Assembly: GCA_030693105.1 (NCBI GenBank)
Contig: JAUYBK010000197.1
Span: forward strand, 1-33,969
Origin: Methanobacteriaceae archaeon
GTDB taxonomy: Archaea; Methanobacteriota; Methanobacteria; Methanobacteriales; Methanobacteriaceae
Reading direction: 5' to 3'
Length of the DNA stretch: 33,969 bases
A model generated the notes under the pieces. It was not told where the DNA came from. It did not search any database and was given only the letters and a program-made list of their open reading frames with translations. Made by a program: the position numbers and the translations under genes. Of this stretch, positions 23,137-30,576 are shown in pieces; within the stretch, counting starts at the first letter, position 1, and each line of letters starts with the position of its first letter.

Positions 23137-23880
23137 ATGAAAATCGGTGTTTCCACCCTGGCCATGTACCCAGAAGAACTCAAAAGTATACTGGGACAAT
23201 TGGAAGAACTTAAAGTGGACTACTGTGAGATTATAAATGAATATCCCTACCACCAGGTGAAGGATCTGAATTCTTACCGGGTGAAGACCACCTTACACGC
23301 CCCCCTGTCGGATATAAACCTGGCCTCCTACAATCGGGCCATCCGGGAAGCTTCCATTCGGGAGATGAAAAGTTCCATGGATCTGGCGGTGAAACTGGAA
23401 TCACCAGTGGTGGTGGTGCATCCGGGTCAGATGCCCATCTTAGGGAGGGACCTGGAGAATAAGGTATTGGAGTACAATCTGGAATCTTTAAAAGAGTGTG
23501 CTTCCTATGCCCACGACTGTGGGGTTACCATGGGCGTGGAGAATATGCCTCACATCCCGGGTTTGTTATTCCAGGACCTGGATAAACTGGATATTTTAGT
23601 TAAAGAAATAGATGCCCAGATAACTCTCGATGTGGGTCACGCCCACAACAACCAGATCTCAACCGAGGACATGCTCCGATCCTCCCGTATCAAACACTTA
23701 CACCTTTCCGATAACGACGGTTCATTCGATCAACACCATGCTTTGGGATCGGCTGATGTTGATTTTAAATCAATTATCCAAGGCCTTAAACAGCGGGGGT
23801 ATAAGGGAATTCTGGTAGTGGAAGTTAAAAGTGCCACGGATGTGAAACCCAGCCTCCAATATCTTAAAAGTTTGATTTAA
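23137..23880 (+). CDS. Sugar phosphate isomerase/epimerase-like TIM-barrel protein
   Basis: This is a xylose-isomerase-like/AP endonuclease 2 fold: KIGVSTLAMYPEEL at the start, TTLHAPLSDINLASY, VVVHPGQMPILGR, GVTMGVENMPHIPG with the metal Glu, ITLDVGHAHNNQ with Asp/His ligands, and IKHLHLSDNDGSFDQHHALG. Those Glu, His and Asp residues would bind one or two divalent metals. The substrate cannot be told from sequence; endonuclease IV relatives are also in this fold, but the full nfo motif set is not evident. The ATG follows GGGAGAT and lies 20 bp after the PIN-ATPase gene. Confidence 0.85.
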   Translation: MKIGVSTLAMYPEELKSILGQLEELKVDYCEIINEYPYHQVKDLNSYRVKTTLHAPLSDINLASYNRAIREASIREMKSSMDLAVKLESPVVVVHPGQMPILGRDLENKVLEYNLESLKECASYAHDCGVTMGVENMPHIPGLLFQDLDKLDILVKEIDAQITLDVGHAHNNQISTEDMLRSSRIKHLHLSDNDGSFDQHHALGSADVDFKSIIQGLKQRGYKGILVVEVKSATDVKPSLQYLKSLI

Positions 23881-23882
23881 AA

Positions 23883-23914
23883 TACGCCTCTACAGTATTA
23901 AAGCCGAAGGCGTA
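23883..23914. repeat. 7-bp inverted repeat between the isomerase-like gene and npdG
   Basis: TACGCCT at 23883-23889 and AGGCGTA at 23908-23914 form a perfect inverted repeat with an 18-base spacer. It starts just after the isomerase-like gene's stop and ends right before a TATA-like TTTATATTA (about 23920-23928) for npdG. It could be an operator for npdG or a 3' end hairpin for the upstream message; there is no T-run directly after it. Confidence 0.45.
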
Positions 23915-23995
23915 ATGATTTATATTAAGACAAAAAAAAGATTCTTTTAGATTAATGTTTCATAAAAAACTTATCTGGAAATGGGGATATTAATT

Positions 23996-24667
23996 ATGAA
24001 AGTGGGAATAATAGGCGGAACTGGTGATCAGGGACTCGGACTTGCACTTAGACTGGCAAAAGCTGGTGAAGAAATCATTATTGGCTCAAGAGATGTTAAA
24101 AAAGCCGAAAATGCTGTCAGTCTGGTTAAAAATCTGTTGAATAACGAAGCAATGCAGAATATTAAAGGTACCGCTAACCAAGAGGCTGCCCGAGAAGCTG
24201 ATATTGCCATTTTGACCGTTCCCTTGCAGGCTCAGATGATAACTCTGAAAGGTGTTAGAGAAGAGCTCCAGGGTAAAGTACTGGTAGACGCTACCGTGCC
24301 CCTGGACAGTTGTCTGGCAGGTAAACCCACCCGTTATGTGGATCTGTGGGAGGGTTCAGCAGCAGAAAGGTCACAGGAATTCCTGAAAGAAAAACAAGTC
24401 ATAGTAATATCGGCTTTTAATAATATAAGTGCCGCTAGCCTCACTAATGCTGAGAAAGATGTGGAATGTGACTGTCTGGTTTCTGGAGACGATTTAAATG
24501 CCAAAAAAGAGGTCATGGCACTGGCTGAAAAAATACCCGGAGTCCGGGCCCTAGACTGTGGACCTCTAGAAAACGCCCGTATTGTGGAAAAAATAACACC
24601 CCTCCTTATTAATCTTAACATTCGTAACCGCATTAAGCTTGCGGGGATAAGGATAACAGAACTTTAA
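23996..24667 (+). CDS. npdG: F420-dependent NADP oxidoreductase
   Basis: The enzyme passes hydride between reduced F420 and NADP, supplying NADPH for biosynthesis in methanogens. It begins KVGIIGGTGDQGLGLALRLA, the NADP-binding Rossmann motif, then EEIIIGSRDVKKAE with the Ser/Arg pair for the 2'-phosphate, and continues with TVPLQAQM and VDATVPLD. The C-terminal ISAFNNISAASL and ALDCGPLENARIVEKITPLL are typical of Fno. The ATG at 23996 is chosen because the family starts MKVGIIGGTG; the ATG at 23981 would add five residues. hxlB follows 21 bp later. Confidence 0.94.
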   Translation: MKVGIIGGTGDQGLGLALRLAKAGEEIIIGSRDVKKAENAVSLVKNLLNNEAMQNIKGTANQEAAREADIAILTVPLQAQMITLKGVREELQGKVLVDATVPLDSCLAGKPTRYVDLWEGSAAERSQEFLKEKQVIVISAFNNISAASLTNAEKDVECDCLVSGDDLNAKKEVMALAEKIPGVRALDCGPLENARIVEKITPLLINLNIRNRIKLAGIRITEL

Positions 24668-24688
24668 ATTCATAAAAGGAAGTCAAAT

Positions 24689-25273
24689 ATGGATATACTG
24701 AAAAAAACTGTAGAAGGAATAGCCAAACACTCCCTGGAGGTCATCAATCGGGTTGACCCGGAACAAGTGGACTTGATGATAGACACCATTATGAATGCAA
24801 GATCGGTATTCATAGTGGGCAGTGGAAGGTCAGAACTGGTGGGTAAGTCCTTCGCCATGCGTCTCATGCACCTTGGATTCCAAGTTTACGTGGTTGGAGA
24901 TGTTACCACTCCCTCAATCACCAGTAATGACAGTCTAGTCGCAATTTCTGGATCCGGGGAAACCAAAACAGTTACCATAGCGGCGGAGACTTCCCATGAG
25001 AAAGGAGCTAAGGTAGTGGCCATTACTGCCAACACGGAGTCCACTCTGGGTGAAAATATGGACGTGGCAGTTAAGATTGAAAGTAAGACCAAAATTCCCT
25101 GGAAGCACCACACTTCTCATGTTTTAAAGGGTAACTACGACGACTTGACGCCCATGGGAACCCTCTTTGAGAATACCGCTCATCTGTTCTTAGAAGGCCT
25201 CATAGCCGAGTTCATGGCCCGCATGGGAAAAAAAGAAATCGACTTAAAAAGAAGACACTCCACATTGGAGTAA
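24689..25273 (+). CDS. hxlB: 6-phospho-3-hexuloisomerase
   Basis: This SIS-domain isomerase interconverts 3-hexulose-6-phosphate and fructose-6-phosphate. In archaea lacking the oxidative pentose pathway it works with the HxlA activity to make ribulose-5-phosphate. It shows VFIVGSGRSELVGKSFAMRL, PSITSNDSLVAISGSGETKT and GAKVVAITANTESTLGENMD, and ends with FENTAHLFLEGLIAEFMARMG. The length of 194 residues is normal. The ATG follows GGAAG. The hxlA (formaldehyde-fixing) partner is not in this window; in many archaea it is fused with fae. Confidence 0.93.
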   Translation: MDILKKTVEGIAKHSLEVINRVDPEQVDLMIDTIMNARSVFIVGSGRSELVGKSFAMRLMHLGFQVYVVGDVTTPSITSNDSLVAISGSGETKTVTIAAETSHEKGAKVVAITANTESTLGENMDVAVKIESKTKIPWKHHTSHVLKGNYDDLTPMGTLFENTAHLFLEGLIAEFMARMGKKEIDLKRRHSTLE

Positions 25274-25306
25274 CTCCTGTTTAATAAAAAAGGCCCAGGT
25301 GAGAAC

Positions 25307-25810
25307 ATGGATGGTAAATTAAAAGGAGAAATGGTTACATTAAACAGCCCCCAGGCCTTGAAGCTCCACCAGAAAAGCCACTACGGTCAGTTAGTCCAGG
25401 AAGAATTACAGCTACCCCTTTTAGAAGCTCTTTTTCTAATGGAAAAAGAAAAGTTAAACATCCTCCAGGAGGGTAGGAAACTTTCCTTAGAAGAGGCCAC
25501 GGACCTCATCATAGAACGGGGTCTTCTCAACAAGTACCTGGTCTTTAAGGACCTCAGGAACCGGGGCTATATTGTAAGGACCGGTTTTAAGTACGGGTCC
25601 GAATTTCGACTCTACGAACGAGGAAAATCACCCGGCGACGGTCATTCTGACTTCCTGGTGAAGGTGATGATCGAGGACCAGGATATACACATCAAAGACT
25701 TCTCCAGCTATGTTCGGGTGGCCCACGGAGTTAACAAGAAGCTGATGCTGGCAGTGGTAGACCATGAACAGGACATCACCTACTACAACGTGGAATGGAC
25801 CCGTCCTTAA
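25307..25810 (+). CDS. endA: tRNA-splicing endonuclease
   Basis: EndA cuts bulge-helix-bulge introns from pre-tRNA. The sequence has YLVFKDLRNRGYIVRTGFKY, then the catalytic triad: Y103 in RLYERGK, H113 in GDGHSDFLV and K144 in VNKKLMLAVVD. The Tyr-His spacing of 10 and His-Lys spacing of 31 match the Methanocaldococcus enzyme. The 167-residue length fits the homotetrameric type. The ribosome binding site is AGGTGAG. It lies between hxlB and trpS in a co-directional run. Confidence 0.96.
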   Translation: MDGKLKGEMVTLNSPQALKLHQKSHYGQLVQEELQLPLLEALFLMEKEKLNILQEGRKLSLEEATDLIIERGLLNKYLVFKDLRNRGYIVRTGFKYGSEFRLYERGKSPGDGHSDFLVKVMIEDQDIHIKDFSSYVRVAHGVNKKLMLAVVDHEQDITYYNVEWTRP

Positions 25811-25894
25811 AAAAAATAGAGCCCCTTTAGAACCCCTTCTTATAATAATATTATTAATACTACATATCTAACTATTAACATTCAAGGTGATGAT

Positions 25895-26989
25895 TTGATA
25901 GACCCCTGGAGTTCGACCAGTTTAGACTACGAAAAACTCGTCCAGCAGTTTGGGATTAAACCATTTAGGGATCTGCTGGGAGATATTGAAAATCCTTCGC
26001 TTCTAATGAGGAGAGGGATCATATTCGGCCATCGGGACTTCGGCCACATAGTTAAGGCCCTGCGAGAGAAAAAACCCTTTGCAGTGGTCACCGGGATGAT
26101 GCCCAGTGGAAAGATGCACATCGGCCATAAGATGATTGTGGACCAGCTCATATGGTACCAGAACAAAAAGGCTGAGATTTACATTCCCATAGCTGATATG
26201 GAGTCCTACTCTGCCCGGGGCGTGGAGTTTAGTGAATCCCGAAAACTGGCCCTGGAGGAGTACATTACCAACTACATTGCCCTGGGACTAAATTTTAAGA
26301 GCAAAAACGTGCACACTTACCTGCAGTCTGAAAACAGGGACGTGAACGATTTGGCCTACAAACTAGCCCTTAAAGTTAACTGGAATGAGATGAAAGCCAT
26401 CTACGGCTTTTCAGGCCCCACCAACATTGCTCACCTATATGCACCCCTGATACAGGTGGCTGACATATTACACCCCCAGTTAGAGGCCTACGGAGGCCCT
26501 AAACCAGTAGTAGTTCCAGTGGGCCCGGACCAGGATCCACACATCCGCCTTACCCGGGACATTGCCGAACGGTTTAAAACCCAGTTCCACTTTCTATCCC
26601 CCTCTTCAACCTACCACCGCTTCATCACCGGTCTCACCGGAGGTAAGATGTCCAGCAGCAAACCTAAAACTGCCATATTCCTGAGTGACAGTCCAGATGT
26701 AGCTGAAAAGAAGATAAAGACTGCTAAGACTGGTGGAAGAGAAAGTTTAGATGAGCAGAAAAAATTGGGCGGAATGCCGGAGGACTGTGTGGTGTATGAA
26801 ATGCTGCTCTACCACCTGGTAGATGACGACCATGAACTTGCTGAAATTCGCAACCAGTGCCGCAGCGGGCAGATCATGTGCGGAGAGTGCAAGGCCCAGA
26901 CCGCCCTTAAAGTACGAGAATTATTTGAGACACTGTCCCAAAAAAGAGAAAAGGCACGAAGCAAAGCTTTAAAGGTTCTGGAAGATTAA
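25895..26989 (+). CDS. trpS: Tryptophanyl-tRNA synthetase
   Basis: This class I synthetase charges tRNA-Trp. The HIGH-type motif is PSGKMHIGHK near residue 70, and the KMSKS-type motif is GKMSSSKP near residue 250; VPVGPDQDPHIRLTRDIAER is a conserved archaeal/eukaryal block. The C-terminal Cys-containing CRSGQIMCGECK near residue 330 fits archaeal TrpRS, which lacks the bacterial 'DxxH' features. The start is a TTG at 25895 behind AAGGTGATGAT, one of the strongest ribosome binding sites in the window. The 84-bp leader holds an AT-rich stretch with TATA-like TATAATAATATTATT and no visible attenuator. Confidence 0.96.
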   Translation: MIDPWSSTSLDYEKLVQQFGIKPFRDLLGDIENPSLLMRRGIIFGHRDFGHIVKALREKKPFAVVTGMMPSGKMHIGHKMIVDQLIWYQNKKAEIYIPIADMESYSARGVEFSESRKLALEEYITNYIALGLNFKSKNVHTYLQSENRDVNDLAYKLALKVNWNEMKAIYGFSGPTNIAHLYAPLIQVADILHPQLEAYGGPKPVVVPVGPDQDPHIRLTRDIAERFKTQFHFLSPSSTYHRFITGLTGGKMSSSKPKTAIFLSDSPDVAEKKIKTAKTGGRESLDEQKKLGGMPEDCVVYEMLLYHLVDDDHELAEIRNQCRSGQIMCGECKAQTALKVRELFETLSQKREKARSKALKVLED

Positions 26990-27018
26990 AATTATAATAA
27001 TGAAGTGGAGGGTTTAAC

Positions 27019-27651
27019 ATGGCTAAGGAAAGATACGAAGGAACTCTTGGTGGATTGTACCGCAGAAACGAAATATTCCTGATTTTGTCCACCGTTATAT
27101 TCCTATCATCCCTACTCATTGGATACGCACTAGCGGGATTCTTAGAACAGTTAATGGGTGTTGCTTTGAACAACATGAAAAGGCAGATAAGCCAGGGAGA
27201 ACTTAAACTCACCACCCTTTCCATCTTCATGAATAACTTCAAAGTGGCCATCATCCTCTACGGAGGTGGAGTTGTATTTGGAGTTGTTACGGCATTTTTC
27301 CTTATATTCAACGGCCTCTTTATAGGTTACGCTGCGGCCCAATTCCATCTAGGAGATTTCCTGATATACACCATACCCCATGGAGTCTTTGAAATTGTAG
27401 GGATAATAATAGCCGGTGCCGCTGGTTTTAGATTGGCCAACGGAGTTTTAGATTTAGTTAAAGGACTCCGACACATCCAGATGGACATATCCTTAAAAAA
27501 TCAGTTGGTTTATTTGTGGGAAGTTAATCTTGATGAATTTAAAGATTCACTCCTGCTCTTTGTTATTGCCCTGTTTTTAATTTTCATCGGTGCCGTTGTA
27601 GAGGCCAACATTACCGTGGCCTGGGGAACTTACATTAAAAGCATTGTCTAA
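27019..27651 (+). CDS. SpoIIM-like (DUF95) integral membrane protein
   Basis: Five or so hydrophobic segments and the family signatures NNFKVAIILYGGGVVFGVVT and FLIYTIPHGVFEIVGIIIAG place it in the stage II sporulation protein M-like family; HGxxE is its conserved core. The N-terminal basic stretch YEGTLGGLYRRNEIF faces the cytoplasm. In bacteria SpoIIM takes part in cell-wall remodelling in an engulfment complex; archaeal members have no assigned role. The ATG follows GGAGGG. It lies 29 bp after trpS and 36 bp before thrC. Confidence 0.88.
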   Translation: MAKERYEGTLGGLYRRNEIFLILSTVIFLSSLLIGYALAGFLEQLMGVALNNMKRQISQGELKLTTLSIFMNNFKVAIILYGGGVVFGVVTAFFLIFNGLFIGYAAAQFHLGDFLIYTIPHGVFEIVGIIIAGAAGFRLANGVLDLVKGLRHIQMDISLKNQLVYLWEVNLDEFKDSLLLFVIALFLIFIGAVVEANITVAWGTYIKSIV

Positions 27652-27687
27652 AGTTGTTAATGGAAATTTTATAAAAAGAGTGATATT

Positions 27688-28884
27688 ATGATGAAATGCA
27701 TATCATGCGGTGCCGAATATGATAATATGGAGATAATTTACACTTGTAAAGAGTGCGACTCCCTTCTGGAGGTTCTGTGCCACGCAGAAGTTTCTAGGGA
27801 CATCTTTGCCTGTCGAAAGTCCACCATGTGGAAGTACAAGGAATTCATGCCGGTGGACCACTCCCACATCGTCAGCCTGGAGGAGGGGGGGACACCATTT
27901 TGCCACTGCCCCCAACTGGGAGACGAACTGGGAATTGACCTTTACGTTAAAGTCGAAGGTTCTAACCCCACCGGCAGTTTCAAGGATAGGGGTATGAGTG
28001 TGGGCATTACCAAAGCCCTGGAATTAGGGGTGAGTACGGTAGGATGCGCATCCACCGGAAATACTTCCGCTTCCCTGGCAGCTTATGCTGCTCGGGCCGG
28101 TTTAAGGTGTATCGTCCTTTTACCTGCCGGTAAGGTGGCTCTGGGAAAGCTGGCCCAGGCCATGTTCCACGGTGCCGAGGTAGTATCAGTACGGGGCAAC
28201 TTTGACGAAGCTTTAGAAACAATTACGGCCCTGGCTCTGAAAGGAGAACTTTACCTCCTTAACTCCGTCAACCCCTTCCGACTGGAGGGACAAAAATCAA
28301 TTGGTTTTGAAATAGTTGACGATCTGGGCTGGAAATCACCCGATCGGATCGTGCTCCCGGTGGGTAACGCCGGTAATATCTCTGCTATCTGGAAGGGAAT
28401 CAGAGAATTCCATGAAGCAGGTTTTATTTCGGACTTGCCTCGGATGACCGGTATCCAGGCCGAAGGAGCGGCACCCATTGCCCGAGCCGTGGCAAAAGGA
28501 AGAGATGACATAGTGCCGGTTGAGAATCCAGAGACAATAGCCACTGCTATTCGTATCGGGGCCCCAGTTAGTGCTAAAAAAGCTTTAAGAGCCATTTATG
28601 AGTCGGATGGGATGGCAGAAACCGTTGCTGATGAAGAGATCCTAAGTGCCCAAAAACTTCTGGCCAGAACGGAAGGAATTGGCGTTGAACCCGCCTCTGC
28701 TGCATCCATTGCAGGACTTATTAAGATAGTTGATGCTGGTAAAATAGATAAGGGAGAACAAATCGTCTGCGTGGTAACAGGCCACCTACTAAAAGATCCT
28801 AATACTGCAATAAATGCCTGTACTAAGCCTGTTGAAGTTGATGCAGATGTCGGTGCTCTTTCTCGTATTATAAATCCCGCTTAA
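27688..28884 (+). CDS. thrC: Threonine synthase
   Basis: ThrC converts O-phosphohomoserine to threonine using PLP. An N-terminal zinc ribbon (C4, C7, C20, C23) precedes the fold-type II PLP domain; the Schiff-base Lys99 is in GSNPTGSFKDRGM. CASTGNTSASLAAYAARAG binds the phosphate, and VLPVGNAGNISAIWKG is the Gly-rich cofactor loop. The 398-residue length is normal. The ATG at 27688 is chosen; another ATG follows at once. It is the last gene of the long plus-strand run before the histone locus. Confidence 0.96.
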   Translation: MMKCISCGAEYDNMEIIYTCKECDSLLEVLCHAEVSRDIFACRKSTMWKYKEFMPVDHSHIVSLEEGGTPFCHCPQLGDELGIDLYVKVEGSNPTGSFKDRGMSVGITKALELGVSTVGCASTGNTSASLAAYAARAGLRCIVLLPAGKVALGKLAQAMFHGAEVVSVRGNFDEALETITALALKGELYLLNSVNPFRLEGQKSIGFEIVDDLGWKSPDRIVLPVGNAGNISAIWKGIREFHEAGFISDLPRMTGIQAEGAAPIARAVAKGRDDIVPVENPETIATAIRIGAPVSAKKALRAIYESDGMAETVADEEILSAQKLLARTEGIGVEPASAASIAGLIKIVDAGKIDKGEQIVCVVTGHLLKDPNTAINACTKPVEVDADVGALSRIINPA

Positions 28885-28950
28885 ACGATTTGGTCATAAA
28901 ATTTTCCTATGGCTAATCTGGACTTTATTTATATTCTAATTTTTTCCACC

Positions 28951-29040
28951 TCACCCAAAATGACACAATTTGTCAGAAAGTGACCCAAGATCATATGGAT
29001 CATGATGTGGTGACCCAATACCATATGAATTACCGAATAA
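28951..29040. repeat. Three-copy 30-bp periodic array upstream of the histone promoter
   Basis: TCACCCAA at 28951, TGACCCAA at 28981 and TGACCCAA at 29011 begin three successive 30-bp units. Copies 2 and 3 share CATATG at the same offset (28992 and 29022) and agree at about 18 of the first 22 positions. Copy 1 is weaker but contains TGACACAATTTGTCA (28961-28975), an imperfectly centred palindrome. Spacing is close to three DNA turns, so sites would face one side. The array ends about 19 bp before a strong TATA box. Confidence 0.6.
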
Positions 29041-29058
29041 TCACTGCAATAAACCATA

Positions 29059-29069
29059 AATATATATAA
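29059..29069 (+). promoter_or_regulatory. Strong TATA box of the histone gene
   Basis: AATATATATAA is a near-ideal archaeal TATA box, preceded by ACCATAA as a possible BRE region. Transcription would start near 29093, leaving a leader of about 30 bases that contains the GAGGTGAATAAT ribosome binding site before the ATG at 29121. Confidence 0.7.
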
Positions 29070-29120
29070 GAGTACGACAACAGTTTATATTATAAAATCT
29101 ACAAAAATGAGGTGAATAAT

Positions 29121-29324
29121 ATGGAATTGCCAATAGCTCCAATTGGAAGAATAATAAAGAACGCCGGTGCCGAAAGAGTGTCTGATGACGCTAGAGAAGC
29201 TCTAGCCAAAGCATTAGAAGAAATGGGTGAAGAAATAGCTTTAGAGGCTGTTAAACTAGCTAAACACGCCGGACGCAAAACCGTAAAAGCTGCTGACATT
29301 GAAATGGTTGTCAAAAGGATGTAA
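29121..29324 (+). CDS. Archaeal histone (HMf family)
   Basis: The 67-residue histone fold has no tails: ELPIAPIGRIIKNAGAERVS (helix 1), then REALAKALEEMGEEIALEAV (helix 2), then KHAGRKTVKAADIEMVVKRM (loop 2 and helix 3). KHAGRKTVK and AADIEMVV are diagnostic of HMf-type histones. Dimers extend into DNA-wrapping hypernucleosomes. The ATG at 29121 is used because GAGGTG is well spaced; the GTG at 29112 lies in that site. The gene is monocistronic, with T-runs after it and a periodic array upstream. Confidence 0.97.
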   Translation: MELPIAPIGRIIKNAGAERVSDDAREALAKALEEMGEEIALEAVKLAKHAGRKTVKAADIEMVVKRM

Positions 29325-29347
29325 GTGACCTTACGTCCTTTAATATC

Positions 29348-29379
29348 TTTTTTTTATTGATTTAGTCCCGATTTTTTTT
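29348..29379 (+). terminator. Two T8 runs after the histone gene
   Basis: T8 at 29348-29355 and T8 at 29372-29379 lie 24 and 48 bp after the histone stop. Oligo-T runs on the non-template strand are the usual intrinsic terminator of archaeal RNA polymerase. Confidence 0.65.
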
Positions 29380-29451
29380 GAAATTTAGTAGATTCTAGCC
29401 TGTTTGAAAAGAGGGTTATATCCGATTATTTTAACTAACCTACAAATTTTT

Positions 29452-29479
29452 ATTAGTGTTGATTAATTAGTGTTGATTA
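29452..29479. repeat. Perfect 14-bp tandem direct repeat
   Basis: ATTAGTGTTGATTA occurs twice head to tail, 29452-29465 and 29466-29479. It lies about 90 bp upstream of a TATA-like element in the L7Ae promoter region. Confidence 0.7.
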
Positions 29480-29490
29480 TATTTACCAGT

Positions 29491-29522
29491 TGATCTGGTC
29501 GGTTTACGCGTGATCTAGTCCG
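29491..29522. repeat. Spaced direct repeat TGATCT(G/A)GTC(G/C)G
   Basis: TGATCTGGTCGG at 29491-29502 and TGATCTAGTCCG at 29511-29522 match at 10 of 12 positions with a 20-bp period, close to two DNA turns. This is compatible with a dimeric regulator site. Confidence 0.45.
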
Positions 29523-29567
29523 ATGGCCATATCAATTTCACCGGATAAATTCCCCCCCCAGTGATAA

Positions 29568-29576
29568 CTATATATA
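29568..29576 (+). promoter_or_regulatory. Candidate distal TATA box for the L7Ae operon
   Basis: CTATATATA would start transcription near 29600, giving a leader of about 165 bases that includes the hairpin at 29680-29726. A nearer candidate, TTTTATATC at about 29690-29698, lies inside the hairpin's 5' arm. Confidence 0.4.
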
Positions 29577-29679
29577 CCAATTCCAACTAACTGTTTGATA
29601 TCTAATTTTAGAATTAAAGGTGCTTTTTTGTAAGTTTTAAAATTAGAATATTCATCATTGACGGTCATTTAACTGATCC

Positions 29680-29726
29680 GGCAAGAACTTTTATATCATT
29701 CAAGATGTAAAAGTTGGATCTGCCGA
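29680..29726 (+). promoter_or_regulatory. Long imperfect hairpin/palindrome upstream of rpl7ae
   Basis: Arms: CGGCA (29680-29684) with TGCCG (29722-29726), then after a 2/5 internal loop AACTTTTA (29687-29694) with TAAAAGTT (29709-29716), a T-G wobble, and ATC with GAT around the loop ATTCAA. It ends 37 bases before the rpl7ae start. If transcribed from the distal TATA box it is a leader stem; if the TATATC within it is the promoter, it is instead a DNA palindrome over the TATA box. Confidence 0.55.
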
Positions 29727-29762
29727 TGGATGGTTGAAACCAGATGAAAAAGGAGGTAAATA

Positions 29763-30135
<373 letters not shown>

Positions 30136-30149
30136 TTGAACTATTTCTA

Positions 30150-30171
30150 GAGAAAGGTAACCACCTTTCTC
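30150..30171 (+). repeat. Perfect 9-bp hairpin between rpl7ae and rps28e
   Basis: GAGAAAGGT and ACCTTTCTC are perfect complements separated by AACC. The hairpin starts 14 bases after the rpl7ae stop and ends 19 bases before the rps28e start. There is no T-run after it, so it is more likely an RNA processing or stability element than a terminator. Confidence 0.65.
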
Positions 30172-30190
30172 ATCCTATGAAGGTGATTAA

Positions 30191-30397
30191 ATGGAAGATG
30201 GAACTCCTGCAGAAGTAATAGAAGTCTTAAAAAGAACCGGCATGACTGGAGAAGTTATGCAGGTGAAGTGCAGGATACTAGACGGAAGGGATAAGGGCAG
30301 AATCCTCACCAGGAACGTTATGGGAGCTATTAAAGAAGGAGATATCCTAATGCTCTTGGACACCATCCGGGAAGCTAAGGAAATACGCACCCCATAG
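30191..30397 (+). CDS. rps28e: Ribosomal protein S28e
   Basis: This 68-residue small-subunit protein has an OB-like fold. Diagnostic stretches are AEVIEVLKRTGMTGEVMQVK and DGRDKGRILTRNVMGAIKEG, and it ends in LDTIREAKEIRTP. The length and C terminus match archaeal S28e. The ribosome binding site is GAAGGTGATT. rpl24e follows 17 bp later. Confidence 0.97.
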   Translation: MEDGTPAEVIEVLKRTGMTGEVMQVKCRILDGRDKGRILTRNVMGAIKEGDILMLLDTIREAKEIRTP

Positions 30398-30414
30398 AGG
30401 TACAGGTGTTAATT

Positions 30415-30576
30415 ATGAGAACTTGTTCATTCTGCGGAGAAAATATAGACGAAGTTACTGTAAAAATTTACGTTAAAAAAGACGGCACTGTATATTTTTT
30501 CTGTAGTAGTAAATGTGAGAAAAACCGGATCAAACTGGGAAGAGTTCCAAGAAAGGTTAAATGGGTTAAAAAATGA
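30415..30576 (+). CDS. rpl24e: Ribosomal protein L24e (53 aa)
   Basis: The short frame encodes a zinc-ribbon ribosomal protein: MRTCSFCGENIDEV at the start with the first CxxC, VYFFCSSKCEKNR with the second Cys pair (CxxxC), and a basic tail GRVPRKVKWVKK. This is the usual archaeal L24e length. An AGGTG ribosome binding site precedes the ATG at 30415. The stop TGA overlaps the ndk start (ATGA at 30573-30576), giving translational coupling. It is short enough to be missed by length filters. Confidence 0.95.
   Translation: MRTCSFCGENIDEVTVKIYVKKDGTVYFFCSSKCEKNRIKLGRVPRKVKWVKK

Noticed and set aside
29480..29530. Possible tRNA or small structured RNA
   Set aside because: No T-loop (GGTTCRAATCC) or cloverleaf can be drawn; the repeats explain the apparent structure.
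29552..29559. Run of eight C, with a nine-G run at 1255-1263, as phase-variation tracts
   Set aside because: Neither run lies inside a gene or between promoter elements where slippage would switch expression; they are noted only as oddities.
29722..29757. Box C/D-like kink-turn in the rpl7ae leader (CGATGG and TTGAA segments)
   Set aside because: The tandem G-A pairs cannot be placed between two proper stems, so a kink-turn is not supported by sequence alone.
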